From positions 22,248 to 86,247 of the forward strand of contig NZ_JAINZP010000017.1 of NCBI RefSeq assembly GCF_020166435.1: 64,000 bases of DNA, given 5' to 3'. The stretch is from Pectobacterium versatile (GTDB taxonomy: Bacteria; Pseudomonadota; Gammaproteobacteria; Enterobacterales; Enterobacteriaceae). The position numbers and the translations under genes were made by a program. How positions within the stretch are numbered: position 1 is the stretch's first letter; each line of letters opens with the position of its first letter. The notes beneath the pieces are model-generated. The model did no database searches and was not told the origin of the DNA. It was given only the letters and a program-made list of their open reading frames with translations. Below, in pieces: positions 19,430-28,961 of the stretch.

Positions 19430-19766
19430 TGCTGAGTCCCCACGAAGGTTACGGGTCGTATTCAGAAAACACGGTATTTAGAAAACATACTGTGGTAAAA
19501 ATAATGCGCGCTAATTCTAACAGTGTAGGCAATCGTTTGCGAGTGATGAGTCATCGGCTGGCTATTTTTCGTCAATGGCGACAATTTCTCTCCTCGGTTG
19601 ATCTGGATCAGGCTTAATCATATGGCGCTAAGTAAAAAAGGCGGTATAATCCCGCGATTTTTTTTACGACGGGCTCTCATGCCCGCCGCCCTGCGGGCCG
19701 CCGCAAGCGGTGTTTAAAAACGCGTTTGGCGTTTTTGTCCGTCCACTAGCCGATGGGGAGATAATG
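19430..19766. other. Divergent purM/upp control region
   Basis: 337 bp holding the purMN promoter with its PurR site (19527-19542). Next to upp is a GC-rich repeat-like patch at about 19670-19745 (GCCCGCCGCCCTGCGGGCC then GTTTAAAAACGCGTTTGGCG) that resembles parts of the dispersed repeat near 63600 and the patch at 27835-27885. The patch lies in the upp leader. Confidence 0.5.
19527..19542 (-). promoter_or_regulatory. PurR operator of purMN
   Basis: AGGCAATCGTTTGCGA (reverse complement TCGCAAACGATTGCCT) fits the PurR consensus ACGCAAACGTTTGCGT well and lies about 100 bp before purM, where E. coli purMN also has a PurR site. Confidence 0.8.
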
Positions 19767-20393
19767 ATGAAGATCGTCGAGGTGAAACACCCACTCGTCA
19801 AACACAAACTAGGTTTGATGCGTGAGAACGATATTAGTACGAAGCGTTTTCGTGAGCTGGCTTCCGAAGTGGGAAGTTTGCTGACTTACGAAGCGACGGC
19901 TGACCTGGCAACCGAAAAAGTCACCATTGATGGCTGGTGCGGTCCGGTTGAAGTCGATCAGATCAAAGGCAAGAAAATTACCGTCGTACCGATTCTGCGT
20001 GCAGGATTGGGGATGATGGACGGCGTGCTGGAAAATGTGCCTAGCGCGCGTATCAGCGTTGTCGGCATCTACCGTGATGAAGAGACGCTGGAGCCTGTTC
20101 CTTATTTCCAGAAGCTGGTTTCCAATATCGAAGAGCGCATGGCGCTGGTGGTTGACCCCATGCTGGCAACCGGTGGCTCAATGATCGCGACGATCGACCT
20201 GCTGAAAAAAGCGGGTTGTCACAGCATTAAGGTACTGGTGTTGGTCGCGGCGCCAGAAGGGATTGCCGCACTGGAAAAAGCCCACCCCGATGTCGAGCTT
20301 TACACGGCATCCATCGATAAAGGCCTCAACGAGCAGGGTTACATCATGCCGGGCCTCGGTGATGCGGGCGATAAAATATTTGGTACGAAATAA
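19767..20393 (+). CDS. upp: Uracil phosphoribosyltransferase
   Basis: Pyrimidine salvage: uracil plus PRPP to UMP, cytoplasmic. 208 aa from this ATG, identical in length and nearly identical in sequence to E. coli Upp ([20 protein letters not shown]...). The PRPP loop [12 protein letters not shown] and the uracil-binding tail [17 protein letters not shown] are present. An ATG directly before (19764) and a longer in-frame extension exist, but the extension is repeat-derived. Partner of uraA downstream; a strong terminator lies between the two. Confidence 0.97.
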   Translation: MKIVEVKHPLVKHKLGLMRENDISTKRFRELASEVGSLLTYEATADLATEKVTIDGWCGPVEVDQIKGKKITVVPILRAGLGMMDGVLENVPSARISVVGIYRDEETLEPVPYFQKLVSNIEERMALVVDPMLATGGSMIATIDLLKKAGCHSIKVLVLVAAPEGIAALEKAHPDVELYTASIDKGLNEQGYIMPGLGDAGDKIFGTK

Positions 20394-20398
20394 CAGGT

Positions 20399-20426
20399 AA
20401 GCCGACTTGATAGTCGGCTTTTTTTT
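20399..20426 (+). terminator. upp terminator
   Basis: Perfect stem AAGCCGACT/AGTCGGCTT with a four-base loop and T8, directly after the stop. Some readthrough into uraA is expected, as the genes form a unit in E. coli. Confidence 0.9.
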
Positions 20427-20597
20427 GGCGTAAACCTCAGTATTTCCTATGGTGCGCCAGAGCCTGTGTTTCGTCACATGCGGTGCTTTATTACATCAGC
20501 AGTCAACCTTTTCTTGCTTCATCACCGCTGTGGGGCGGGATAAGTCTGGCTGCCATAAGAAGACACATAAATAGCAACACTACAGAGGATATTGAAG

Positions 20598-21887
20598 ATG
20601 ACTCGTCGCGCCATCGGGGTAAGTGAACGACCACCCTTGTTACAAACCATCCCGTTGAGTTTCCAGCATCTGTTTGCGATGTTTGGCGCTACCGTTCTGG
20701 TACCCATTCTGTTCAAGATCAATCCAGCCACCGTACTGTTATTCAACGGTGTGGGGACGCTGCTTTATTTATTCATATGTAAGGGCAAAATCCCAGCGTA
20801 TTTAGGATCGAGCTTCGCGTTTATTTCCCCAGTTTTACTGCTGTTGCCGCTGGGGTATGAAGTCGCTCTGGGTGGTTTTATTATGTGCGGCGTGTTGTTC
20901 TGTCTGGTGGCGCTGATTGTTAAGAAAGCGGGTACCGGCTGGCTGAATGTGCTGTTCCCGCCTGCGGCGATGGGGGCGATTGTCGCCGTTATCGGCCTTG
21001 AACTGGCGGGTGTCGCGGCAGGAATGGCCGGGTTGCTGCCTGCCGATGGCGCTTCTGTCGATTCCACTGCGGTGACGATTTCACTGGCGACGCTGGCGAT
21101 CACCATTCTGGGTTCGGTGCTGTTTCGCGGCTTCCTGGCGATTATCCCGATTCTGATTGGGGTACTCGCTGGCTATGCGCTGTCGTTCGCGCTGGGTGTG
21201 GTCGATTTGACCCCGATTCGTGAAGCGCACTGGTTTGCGATGCCAACATTCTATACGCCACGCTTTGAGTGGTTTGCCATTCTGGCGATTCTGCCTGCGG
21301 CGCTGGTGGTGATTGCGGAACACGTCGGCCATCTGGTGGTAACGGCGAATATCGTGAAGAAAGACCTGATGCGTGAGCCGGGGCTGCACCGCTCCATGTT
21401 CGCCAACGGGATTTCTACCGTGCTGTCCGGCTTCTTTGGTTCTACGCCGAACACGACCTACGGCGAAAATATCGGCGTGCTGGCGATTACCAAAGTGTAC
21501 AGCACCTGGGTCATCGGCGGTGCGGCGATCCTCGCGATTCTGCTCTCCTGCGTGGGCAAACTGGCCGCGGCGATTCAGGCTGTACCGGTTCCGGTCATGG
21601 GCGGCGTGTCGCTGCTGCTGTACGGCGTAATTGGTGCGTCCGGTATTCGCGTGCTGATTGAATCCAAAGTGGATTACAACAAAGCACAAAACCTGATCCT
21701 GACCTCCGTGATTCTGATCATCGGCGTCAGTGGTGCGAAAGTGCATCTGGGCTCGACCGAACTGAAAGGCATGGCGCTGGCGACAGTTGTCGGTATCGGC
21801 ATGAGTCTGGTGTTTAAGGTCATCAGCCTGTTCCGCAAAGAGGAAGAGATCCTCGATGCGCCGGAAGAGAACGACGCGCGTTCATAG
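20598..21887 (+). CDS. uraA: Uracil:proton symporter
   Basis: Inner-membrane nucleobase transporter (NCS2 family) importing uracil for Upp. 429 aa from the ATG at 20598, matching E. coli length; the in-frame TTG two codons earlier is rejected because the E. coli protein starts MTRRAIGVSERPPLL. About 14 hydrophobic segments. Substrate-site residues are visible in AEHVGHLVVT (about 241-250) and FGSTPNTTYGENIGV (about 282-296). Followed by hda after 104 bp. Confidence 0.97.
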   Translation: MTRRAIGVSERPPLLQTIPLSFQHLFAMFGATVLVPILFKINPATVLLFNGVGTLLYLFICKGKIPAYLGSSFAFISPVLLLLPLGYEVALGGFIMCGVLFCLVALIVKKAGTGWLNVLFPPAAMGAIVAVIGLELAGVAAGMAGLLPADGASVDSTAVTISLATLAITILGSVLFRGFLAIIPILIGVLAGYALSFALGVVDLTPIREAHWFAMPTFYTPRFEWFAILAILPAALVVIAEHVGHLVVTANIVKKDLMREPGLHRSMFANGISTVLSGFFGSTPNTTYGENIGVLAITKVYSTWVIGGAAILAILLSCVGKLAAAIQAVPVPVMGGVSLLLYGVIGASGIRVLIESKVDYNKAQNLILTSVILIIGVSGAKVHLGSTELKGMALATVVGIGMSLVFKVISLFRKEEEILDAPEENDARS

Positions 21888-21991
21888 CCGCATCATTCCC
21901 CCTGTTGAGGCCGTGAGTATCGCGTCCTCAACAGGGCTCGGTTTCTGTGATAAACTCGATCCGTTTCCTGCCCGTTTTGCTTGAGGTGATT

Positions 21992-22693
21992 CTGAACACG
22001 CCGGCACAGCTTTCATTGCCACTCTACTTACCCGATGACGAAACATTTGCCAGTTTCTATCCGGGTGAAAACGCGTCTCTTCTTGCCGCCGTCAATAATG
22101 CTTTGTATCAAGAGCATGGTAGCTATATCTATTTCTGGTCACGCGAAGGGGGCGGGCGCAGCCATCTGCTGCATGCTGCCTGCGCCGAATTGTCGCGTCA
22201 GGAGCGTGCGGTGGGCTATGTGCCGCTGGATAAACGTGCCTACTTTGTGCCGGATGTGCTGGAAGGGATGGAGCAACTGGCGCTGGTGTGCATCGATAAC
22301 ATCGAATCTATCGCGGGCGATGAAGAGTGGGAAATGGCGGTGTTTAATCTGTATAACCGCGTTCAGGAAACAGGGCGTGCCCGGCTGTTGATTACCGGCG
22401 ATCGTCCGCCGCGTCAGCTGAATTTACGTCTGCCCGATCTGGCTTCTCGTCTCGATTGGGGACAAATCTACAAGCTACAGCCGCTGTCGGATGACGAAAA
22501 AGGGGAAGCACTACAGCTGCGTGCCAGACTGCGCGGGTTCGAATTGCCGGAAGACGTCAGCCGTTTTCTGCTTAAGCGCCTGGATCGCGAAATGCGCACG
22601 TTATTTATGACGCTCGATCAGCTTGACCACGCTTCCATAACTGCCCAGCGTAAGCTGACCATTCCTTTTGTGAAAGAGATCCTCGGACTGTAA
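21992..22693 (+). CDS. hda: DnaA inactivator Hda (CTG start)
   Basis: AAA+ protein that, bound to the DNA sliding clamp, triggers ATP hydrolysis on DnaA and so prevents over-initiation. 233 aa if translation starts at the CTG codon 21992, the same length as E. coli Hda, whose start is also known to be CTG. GAGG lies just upstream. The N-terminal clamp-binding motif QLSLPL follows directly. The altered P-loop [10 protein letters not shown] (about 49-58), VCIDNIE Walker B and [10 protein letters not shown] are present. GTG codons at 21947 and 21986 are in frame, but the first adds residues unlike Hda. Confidence 0.93.
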   Translation: MNTPAQLSLPLYLPDDETFASFYPGENASLLAAVNNALYQEHGSYIYFWSREGGGRSHLLHAACAELSRQERAVGYVPLDKRAYFVPDVLEGMEQLALVCIDNIESIAGDEEWEMAVFNLYNRVQETGRARLLITGDRPPRQLNLRLPDLASRLDWGQIYKLQPLSDDEKGEALQLRARLRGFELPEDVSRFLLKRLDREMRTLFMTLDQLDHASITAQRKLTIPFVKEILGL

Positions 22694-22710
22694 TTGACGA
22701 TCGCTTCCGG

Positions 22711-23082
22711 CTACAGTATTTCCAGCACCTGCTCTGGCGGACGGCCGATACGTGCCTGACCTTGTGCCACGACGATGGGGCGCTCGATGAGCTTCGGATT
22801 GTCGATCATCGCCTGAATCAGCTGCGCTTCCGTTAGTGCGGCATCTGACAGCCCCAACTGCTGATAAATTTCTTCTTTGGTTCTCATCAATTCGCGTGCG
22901 CTAGTAAAGCCCAACTGTTTGACCAACTGAGACAGTGTCGCGGCATCGGGCGGCGTGTCGAGATAGAGCACGACGTCAGGCGTAATATTGTGTTCTTGTA
23001 ACAGCGCCAGCGTTTCACGGCTCTTGGAGCAGCGCGGGTTGTGGTAAATCGTCACGGATGTTTTGATTGGAGACGGTGTCAT
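22711..23082 (-). CDS. arsC: ArsC-family reductase (YfgD)
   Basis: Thioredoxin-fold arsenate reductase-like protein, about 123 aa, orthologue of E. coli YfgD/ArsC at the same locus between hda and bepA. The catalytic motif YHNPRCSKSRETLALL is intact, as are the C-terminal RPIVV and IGRPPE. True arsenate reduction is not shown; there is no arsB or arsR nearby. The ATG at 23082 is preferred over 23088 because AAGGAG is seven bases before it and almost abuts the earlier ATG. Confidence 0.88.
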   Translation of the reverse strand: MTPSPIKTSVTIYHNPRCSKSRETLALLQEHNITPDVVLYLDTPPDAATLSQLVKQLGFTSARELMRTKEEIYQQLGLSDAALTEAQLIQAMIDNPKLIERPIVVAQGQARIGRPPEQVLEIL

Positions 23083-23096
23083 CGTCATGCTCCTTA

Positions 23097-24560
23097 TCAG
23101 GATTTTTGGTACTGGCGGAAGCGCTGCTGCAACTGGCGGAGCTGGTCGATACGGGCATCGTAACGCGCCTGTTCCAGACTCCCCAATTTGACCAGTGAAC
23201 TTGCGTTGCTCAGTAACCGAATAGATTGATCGAGCTGGCCGCTGAGTGCCAGACTCTCCGCTCGTGCGGCCAGTTCTTCTGCCCGCTGTCCTTGTGCAGC
23301 AGCGGCTTGTGCCAGCAGATCCCAGCCGTTCGAATCATCAGGGTGTGCGTAGGTATAGCGATACAGTATTTTGCTGGCAGCAGCAGGTTGTTTCCCTTCC
23401 ACATAGGCATTCGCCAGATTAAGCTGAAGTACCGGATTCGCCTGCATTCCAGGCACGTTTTGTAAGCGGGCGATAGCCTGCGTCGCGCGGCTTTGTCCCA
23501 AATCGATGTCCGTCATCATATCCAGAAACCACGGATTTTCAGGCGCGCTGCTTAGCAGCGGTTGCAGCACATTACGTGCTTCATCGTACTTCTTCGCCTG
23601 ATAAAGCTGGATCGCGCGGCCATACTTCGCGGCTAACTGCTCTCGTACGTTACCCTTTTCCCATTGCACCAGCAGATCGTCGCTCAGCGGACGCTCCGGT
23701 GAGCCATACATACCAAAGGTGCGTATTTTGGCGAACAAGAAATCCTGAGAGGATTGTACCGGCGTTGAACGCATCTGGTTGGCGCGGTTGCGTGCATCGG
23801 ACAGGCGACTTTCCGGCAAGGGGTGAGTCAGCAACATTTCTGGCGGTCTGGACGCATAGCGTGATTGATCGGCCAGCTTTTGCAGGAAATTCGGCATGGC
23901 CTGTGGATCAAAGCCTGCGCGCTGCAACACCTGAATACCGATGCGATCTGCTTCTTGTTCATTCGACTGCGTGAACGTAATCATGCCCTGCTGCGCACCC
24001 GCCAGCGTGCCGCTGAGCGCCGCCATCCCCAACTGCGGGTTGGCCATTGCCAGCAGAATAGAACCGAGCGCGCCGACCCAGGTAAGCGGGGCGCTACGCT
24101 GCTGCGATTCCATGCTGCGCGCCAGATGGCGCTGGGTAACGTGAGAGATTTCATGCGCTAGCACCGAGGCCAACTCGCTTTCGCTGTCGGCATAGCGGAA
24201 CAGCGCGGAATGCAGCACCACGTTGCCGCCGAAGAAGGCGAAGGCATTGATGTCGTCATTGCGGATCAGGTAAAAATGGAACGGCGTACGCACCGAATCA
24301 GCCTGTTTGACCAATCTGTTGCCGAGCTGATTAATATAATTGGATAACAGCGGATCGTTGATAAGCGGCGCACCGGCCCGCAGCTGGCGGACGTAAAAAT
24401 CGCCCATCGCCAGTTCCTGATTGATACTGAGCGTACCGCCTGCGGTGGTGCCGATATCCGGCAGCCGATCCTGCGTGTCGGCCTGAGCAGGAAGCAGGTT
24501 GCCAGCCAGTAATGTCCCAAACAGGACGGACATGACCGTTTTTCTTAACCGAATAGACAT
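23097..24560 (-). CDS. bepA: Periplasmic chaperone-metalloprotease BepA
   Basis: Assists LptD and other barrel proteins at the BAM complex and degrades stalled ones. 487 aa from the ATG at 24560 (E. coli length). The signal peptide is cut after AQA. The M48 zinc site HEISH is at residues 136-140 with the third ligand in EQEADRIG, and four TPR-like helical repeats fill the C-terminal half. An upstream TTG would add seven residues and is not preferred. It lies just upstream of arsC in the same direction; in E. coli perM is next door, but here a two-gene cassette follows. Confidence 0.96.
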   Translation of the reverse strand: MSIRLRKTVMSVLFGTLLAGNLLPAQADTQDRLPDIGTTAGGTLSINQELAMGDFYVRQLRAGAPLINDPLLSNYINQLGNRLVKQADSVRTPFHFYLIRNDDINAFAFFGGNVVLHSALFRYADSESELASVLAHEISHVTQRHLARSMESQQRSAPLTWVGALGSILLAMANPQLGMAALSGTLAGAQQGMITFTQSNEQEADRIGIQVLQRAGFDPQAMPNFLQKLADQSRYASRPPEMLLTHPLPESRLSDARNRANQMRSTPVQSSQDFLFAKIRTFGMYGSPERPLSDDLLVQWEKGNVREQLAAKYGRAIQLYQAKKYDEARNVLQPLLSSAPENPWFLDMMTDIDLGQSRATQAIARLQNVPGMQANPVLQLNLANAYVEGKQPAAASKILYRYTYAHPDDSNGWDLLAQAAAAQGQRAEELAARAESLALSGQLDQSIRLLSNASSLVKLGSLEQARYDARIDQLRQLQQRFRQYQKS

Positions 24561-24711
24561 AACGGAAGATAACCTTATCAACAGCTAACGTGAAAGCATT
24601 CTGCTGACTATCTTAGCCAGCGATGGCAGACAAAGAAATGCCCGAGCGGGAAAAACGTGGTGAAGGTGGAAATCAGCATGGAAGAAATTTCATCTTACAG
24701 AGATAAATTCA

Positions 24712-25374
24712 TCAGGACTGAAGCGGTTTCAATGCTTCCAGACGCTGTAGCCAGCCTTCAAAGTGAGGACATTGCCGACGTATCGTATCCAACCCGATAT
24801 CAGCAGCAATCAGTGGCCCATGTAGTGTCTTTTGATATTCTGGTATTGCCGCAAGAATACGTTTTGACGGAGCCGTTTGTGGACTATTGTTAATGCATTC
24901 AGGAGAATCAAAAGTGAGTTTAATATTGTTAAGTTCTGTTACCCGTCTTTTGTCCTCAAGCCAGTCTGCGAATTTTTCTGGTTCGCAAAATAGCAACGCT
25001 TCAAATTCATGCAATAAAAAATTGGCGATAAAATTAGGTTGAGCGACATCATCATGAAAGGCATTTTCTAAATTCGAAATCCATGAGTAAATATCGCCGT
25101 TAGTTGATTTTCCCTGTGTAAGCAAAGGGAAATCAGTTGGTAAACCATAATAATCAATTAATGTTGTCACCCAGGCTTTCTTATCTTGCTGACAAAGTTG
25201 GGTAATTTGATGTTTCACTTTCCCATAGCTGACAATTCCACCTTTATGTCCCCGGCTGGTTTGTGCCAGAATCGCATTAAGGTAAATACCTTGTCGCACA
25301 AAATAAGGGGCCAATGTATCGCGAACAAATGTTTCTTCCGTTTGTCCTTCAACAAAAATATTAATCCTCGTCAT
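24712..25374 (-). CDS. DUF4276 (Toprim-like) protein
   Basis: 220 aa from the ATG at 25374, two bases after the ATPase stop codon. It opens with INIFVEGQTEETFVRDTLAP, where VEGxTE is the Toprim-type acidic motif, followed by LIDYYGLPTD and LLHEFEALLF, the DUF4276 hallmarks. Toprim-like domains cut or topologically change nucleic acid with metal ions. Coupled with the ABC-type ATPase directly upstream. Such split ATPase/Toprim pairs (compare OLD nucleases, Gabija and PARIS) are commonly phage-defence modules; that role is inference. Base composition is more AT-rich than the flanking core genes. Confidence 0.82.
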   Translation of the reverse strand: MTRINIFVEGQTEETFVRDTLAPYFVRQGIYLNAILAQTSRGHKGGIVSYGKVKHQITQLCQQDKKAWVTTLIDYYGLPTDFPLLTQGKSTNGDIYSWISNLENAFHDDVAQPNFIANFLLHEFEALLFCEPEKFADWLEDKRRVTELNNIKLTFDSPECINNSPQTAPSKRILAAIPEYQKTLHGPLIAADIGLDTIRRQCPHFEGWLQRLEALKPLQS

Positions 25375-25376
25375 GA

Positions 25377-26474
25377 TTATCGCTGCGGCCTCCCGCCGAG
25401 TATATTTTTCTTCCACAGTTCCCCTAAGCTGTAATCTTCCAGCCAGTCTTGCAGTGTGTTCTGATCCAAACGTTTAAATGTGGATGCGCCAAGATGCTTA
25501 TCCACGACGATCAAATCTTCGGCTTCAAATTCGTTAACCAGCTCTACGGATTGTGTTGAAACAATGAGTTGATGCTGTTTGCTGGCACTTCTGATGAGTG
25601 CGGCGAGTACGCTGATGGCATAGGGGTGCAGGCCTAGTTCTGGCTCATCAATGATAATGGCGCTGGGCATATAGGATTCTGGCTGTAGAAGCAACGTCGC
25701 TAGCATAACAAAGCGCAGTGTGCCATCGGACAGGTCATGCGCTTTAAAAGGAATATCCTGATCTTTTTCAACCCATTCGAGCTGAATGCTTTCCTGATTA
25801 TCCGGTGTTGGACGGAGATAAAAATCGCCAAAGAAAGGGGCAACCATCTGAATGGTTTTAACAATGCGCTGATAATGTTCGGTATGGTTTTTTTGTAAGC
25901 GGAATAGAAATGCTGCCAGATTTGCACCGTCTTCTCGTAAATAATCATTATCATTAATGCGATGAATTTGTTTTATTTTTGCACTGTCACTTGTGTCATT
26001 TAAATGATAAACCTTCAATGCCTCTAGCAGAGGAAGAACGTCATCAAATTTATTTGTACCATCATTGGTACGATATATTTTATGCTGCGATTCAAAATGT
26101 CCACGCGTTGCTACGGTTCCCGCTTTAGCTAATATATCTTCGTATTGAAACATCATCCGATTATCGTTCGTGGGTTCCAGAGAAAAATGATAGTTTGTTT
26201 CTGTAAAGAATATTTCTCCTGCCAGATAAGGACTTTTTTTACGGCCAAAGTGAAGCAGGGCATCTGGTCCCCCGTTTTTGCCAACAAAAAGTTGCAGTCG
26301 CTGAGCTAGCAAATTCGTTATCAGACGAAAAAATCCAATAAAGTTGGATTTTCCTGCGCCATTTGCGCCGATCAAAATGTTTAACGTGCGAATTTCCACA
26401 TCACAGGCGGCAATGGATTTATATCCTTCAATCACTATGCGGCTTAGATGATCGCTTTTGATTACCGTTTTCAT
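25377..26474 (-). CDS. ABC-type AAA ATPase of defence-like cassette
   Basis: 365 aa, COG4637-like predicted ATPase (SMC/RecF/OLD-type head). Walker A GANGAGKS is at residues 36-43, the signature LSDGTLRFVMLA at ~250, Walker B AIIIDEPELGLHP at ~275 and the His-switch-like STQSVEL at ~308. No membrane segment. First gene of a two-gene unit with the DUF4276 protein; transcription ends near bepA. It lies between bcp and bepA, where E. coli carries perM and the hyf operon, so this is a replaceable locus. Confidence 0.85.
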   Translation of the reverse strand: MKTVIKSDHLSRIVIEGYKSIAACDVEIRTLNILIGANGAGKSNFIGFFRLITNLLAQRLQLFVGKNGGPDALLHFGRKKSPYLAGEIFFTETNYHFSLEPTNDNRMMFQYEDILAKAGTVATRGHFESQHKIYRTNDGTNKFDDVLPLLEALKVYHLNDTSDSAKIKQIHRINDNDYLREDGANLAAFLFRLQKNHTEHYQRIVKTIQMVAPFFGDFYLRPTPDNQESIQLEWVEKDQDIPFKAHDLSDGTLRFVMLATLLLQPESYMPSAIIIDEPELGLHPYAISVLAALIRSASKQHQLIVSTQSVELVNEFEAEDLIVVDKHLGASTFKRLDQNTLQDWLEDYSLGELWKKNILGGRPQR

Positions 26475-26622
26475 GATGGTGTTGTTGCCTTATGTGACTG
26501 AGTTACTCGCATTTCACGATGACGTTGCATGTTGGTCTACGTGATATAGCAGAAAGAAGAGGTGAGGTCTTGTATTGCGAATCCGTTTAACGAACTATTG
26601 TGAGTCTTTTCCCAGAATCAGG

Positions 26623-26650
26623 AAAAACCGGCACGTATGACGGTGCCGGT
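26623..26650 (-). terminator. bcp terminator
   Basis: On the minus strand, stem ACCGGCAC/GTGCCGGT followed by T5, 22 bases past the bcp stop. Confidence 0.85.
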
Positions 26651-26671
26651 GGAAAATCTGAAAGCGGTGAA

Positions 26672-27139
26672 TCAGGCGCTTTTCAGATAATCGAGAACGA
26701 TGTCGTGGTGGTTGCTGGTTTTGAAGTCGTCAAACACCTTCTCCACCTTGCCGTTTTCATCGATCAGGAAGCTGATGCGATGAATACCGTCATAGGTTTT
26801 CCCCATGAAGGTTTTTTCTCCCCAAACACCAAATCCTTCTGAAACCTGATGATCCTCATCAGAAAGCAGCGTGAAATTTAAGACTTCTTTCTCGACAAAG
26901 CGGGACAGTTTTTCTGATTTGTCCGTGCTAATACCGAGAACTTCAACGCCATGTTTTTTCAAATCGTCCATATTATCGCGCAGGCCGCAAGCCTGAACGG
27001 TGCATCCTGGCGTCATCGCTTTAGGGTAGAAATACACCAACACTTTCTGTCCCTGGAAGTCGGTTAAATTTACTTGTTCGCCATCTTGGTCGGGCAAGCT
27101 AAATTTCGGTGCAATATCACCGGCTTTCAGTGTGTTCAT
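26672..27139 (-). CDS. bcp: Thiol peroxidase Bcp (peroxiredoxin)
   Basis: Thioredoxin-dependent peroxiredoxin reducing H2O2 and organic peroxides. 155 aa from the ATG at 27139 (E. coli starts MNPLKAGDIAPKF). The peroxidatic Cys in MTPGCTVQACGLRD (Cys45) and the second Cys five residues on (Cys50) are both present. A GTG one codon upstream is possible but less likely. It follows gcvR in the same direction with a 75-bp gap, as in E. coli. Confidence 0.97.
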   Translation of the reverse strand: MNTLKAGDIAPKFSLPDQDGEQVNLTDFQGQKVLVYFYPKAMTPGCTVQACGLRDNMDDLKKHGVEVLGISTDKSEKLSRFVEKEVLNFTLLSDEDHQVSEGFGVWGEKTFMGKTYDGIHRISFLIDENGKVEKVFDDFKTSNHHDIVLDYLKSA

Positions 27140-27214
27140 CACGACTCTCCGTCTTGTTTCTCTTCATGCTGTGGATATACCCATGCTATTTGCAATAATA
27201 ATGGCAACGTTATG

Positions 27215-27766
27215 CTATTGGGCATAGTTAACGACGCTAATACTGCCTTGTGCGTGCAATTCTGTACATAGCTGATGAAAGGCTGGCTCAATAATTGAGC
27301 TATCAAGCGTGGCCGAACTGTGTGCGGCAATCTGAATATACAGCTGCGGCGGCTTGTCACCTTCTGCGGGCTGGGTTTTTGAAACCAGCTCAGCAATGTT
27401 TAACTGGTGAGAATCGAACAAATCGGTAAAACGCTCGATGATGTGAGGGGAGTCGGCAACGTCAACCTTCACCCAGACAGTTGAGGGCGTCGGCTGGCTG
27501 GCCTGTGACTCCGTTCGTTTCATCACGATCAGCAAATCCATCTCTGCGCCTTTCAGCGGCAGGGTCGATTCAATCAGCGTTATCGCGTTCCAACTGCCGG
27601 ACAGCAGCATAATGAAAGTGAACTCTTTGCCCAGCATAGCAAGACGGCTATCTTCGATGTTGCAGCCACAGCTACTGACGTGGCGGGTAATCGCATTGAC
27701 AATACCGGGGCGATCAACCCCCAGCGCGGTAATAACCAGATAGTGTTCTTGTGAGCTTGGCAACAT
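27215..27766 (-). CDS. gcvR: Glycine cleavage regulator GcvR
   Basis: Cytoplasmic ACT-domain regulator that binds GcvA and blocks activation of the glycine-cleavage operon when glycine is low. 183 aa from the ATG at 27766, chosen because AGGA is seven bases upstream and MLPSSQEHYLVITALG matches the E. coli start. An upstream in-frame ATG (27790) has no ribosome site. Two ACT domains: residues ~8-85 (VDRPGIVNAITRHVSSCGCNIEDS) and ~95-170 (DSPHIIERFTDLFDSHQLN). It diverges from dapA. Confidence 0.95.
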   Translation of the reverse strand: MLPSSQEHYLVITALGVDRPGIVNAITRHVSSCGCNIEDSRLAMLGKEFTFIMLLSGSWNAITLIESTLPLKGAEMDLLIVMKRTESQASQPTPSTVWVKVDVADSPHIIERFTDLFDSHQLNIAELVSKTQPAEGDKPPQLYIQIAAHSSATLDSSIIEPAFHQLCTELHAQGSISVVNYAQ

Positions 27767-28066
27767 CGTGCTTCCTGTCTTTTTTCCCATTAATCACATG
27801 GTAAACATAAAAAATTGCCTGGAGCAATTTTTAACGCCGCTTGCGGCGGCCCGAAGGGTGGTGGACAGGGATAGCCCGCCATAAAAAACTGGAGCAATTT
27901 TAGCTATCCTTGCCAGCCTATTTCCCCAAAACATCAGAAGCATTTTTAATTTCGTTTACTGCGTCATAAAAAAACCTGCGTCAGGCACCTACAACGCCCT
28001 TGTCTGCTTGCTTTTGCATAGAAGTCAAAAGTACCATGAAGCACTTGTTTGTGGAGGGGATGGCCA
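27767..28066. other. Divergent gcvR/dapA control region with repeat
   Basis: Gene-free 300 bp. It holds two copies of CTGGAGCAATTTT 70 bp apart (27819 and 27889), and between them a GC-rich patch (GCCGCTTGCGGCGGCC) related to patches near 9640 and 19680. The right half should hold the dapA promoter; I could not fix it. Confidence 0.5.
27819..27901. repeat. Direct repeats around GC-rich patch
   Basis: CTGGAGCAATTTT occurs at 27819-27831 and again at 27889-27901. The left copy also forms the hairpin AAAATTGC-CTGGA-GCAATTTT. The GC-rich patch between looks like a small inserted repeat element. Confidence 0.5.
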
Positions 28067-28945
28067 ATGTTTACGGGAAGTATTGTTGCGCTAGTTACGC
28101 CGATGGACGCCAAAGGCGCCGTCGATCGGGCGAGCTTGAAAAAACTGATTGATTATCATGTCGCTAGCGGTACATCGGCGATTGTCTCTGTCGGCACAAC
28201 GGGGGAATCCGCCACGCTGAGCCACGACGAGCATGGCGATGTCGTGCTGCTGACGCTGGAACTGAGCGACGGACGTATTCCTGTCATCGCTGGAACCGGT
28301 GCGAATGCTACCGCTGAAGGCGTTTCACTGACCAAACGCTTTCATGGCACCGGTGTTGTTGGCTGCCTGACGGTCACACCGTACTACAATAAACCGACGC
28401 AGGAAGGTCTGTACCAGCACTTCAAAGCGATTGCCGAGCATACCGATCTGCCGCAAATCCTGTATAACGTACCTTCCCGCACCGGCTGCGACATGCTGCC
28501 GGAAACCGTTGCCCGTTTGTCCGAAGTGAAAAATATTGTCGCAATTAAAGAAGCGACGGGGAACTTAAGTCGGGTAAGCCAGATCCAAGAGCTGGTTAGT
28601 GAAGACTTCATTTTGCTGAGCGGCGATGACGCTAGCGGTCTGGACTTTATGCAACTCGGCGGTAACGGTGTGATTTCCGTAACGGCGAACATTGCTGCAC
28701 GCGAAATGGCGGAACTTTGCAAGCTGGCGGCGCAGGGCAATTTTGTCGAAGCGCGCCGTTTAAATCAGCGCCTGATGCCACTGCATCAGAAATTATTTGT
28801 TGAACCCAATCCTATTCCGGTGAAGTGGGCCTGTAAGGAATTGGGACTCATGGCGACCGATACGCTGCGCCTGCCGATGACACCGCTGACTGATTCTGGC
28901 CGTACGGTGATGGGGCAAGCACTTAAGCAAGCGGGTTTGCTGTAA
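28067..28945 (+). CDS. dapA: Dihydrodipicolinate synthase
   Basis: First step of the lysine/diaminopimelate branch: pyruvate plus aspartate semialdehyde. 292 aa from the ATG at 28067, E. coli length. The Schiff-base Lys161 is in AIKEATGNL, with Tyr133 and Arg138 in [12 protein letters not shown] and Thr44/45 in GTTGESATL. An upstream in-frame start adding six residues is rejected. bamC follows after 16 bp, probably on the same transcript. Confidence 0.98.
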   Translation: MFTGSIVALVTPMDAKGAVDRASLKKLIDYHVASGTSAIVSVGTTGESATLSHDEHGDVVLLTLELSDGRIPVIAGTGANATAEGVSLTKRFHGTGVVGCLTVTPYYNKPTQEGLYQHFKAIAEHTDLPQILYNVPSRTGCDMLPETVARLSEVKNIVAIKEATGNLSRVSQIQELVSEDFILLSGDDASGLDFMQLGGNGVISVTANIAAREMAELCKLAAQGNFVEARRLNQRLMPLHQKLFVEPNPIPVKWACKELGLMATDTLRLPMTPLTDSGRTVMGQALKQAGLL

Positions 28946-28961
28946 TCGTTAGGGAGATTTA

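Noticed and set aside
21081..21746. Long open frame opposite uraA (221 codons)
   Set aside because: Arg/His/Gln-rich composition typical of antisense to a GC-rich membrane protein gene.
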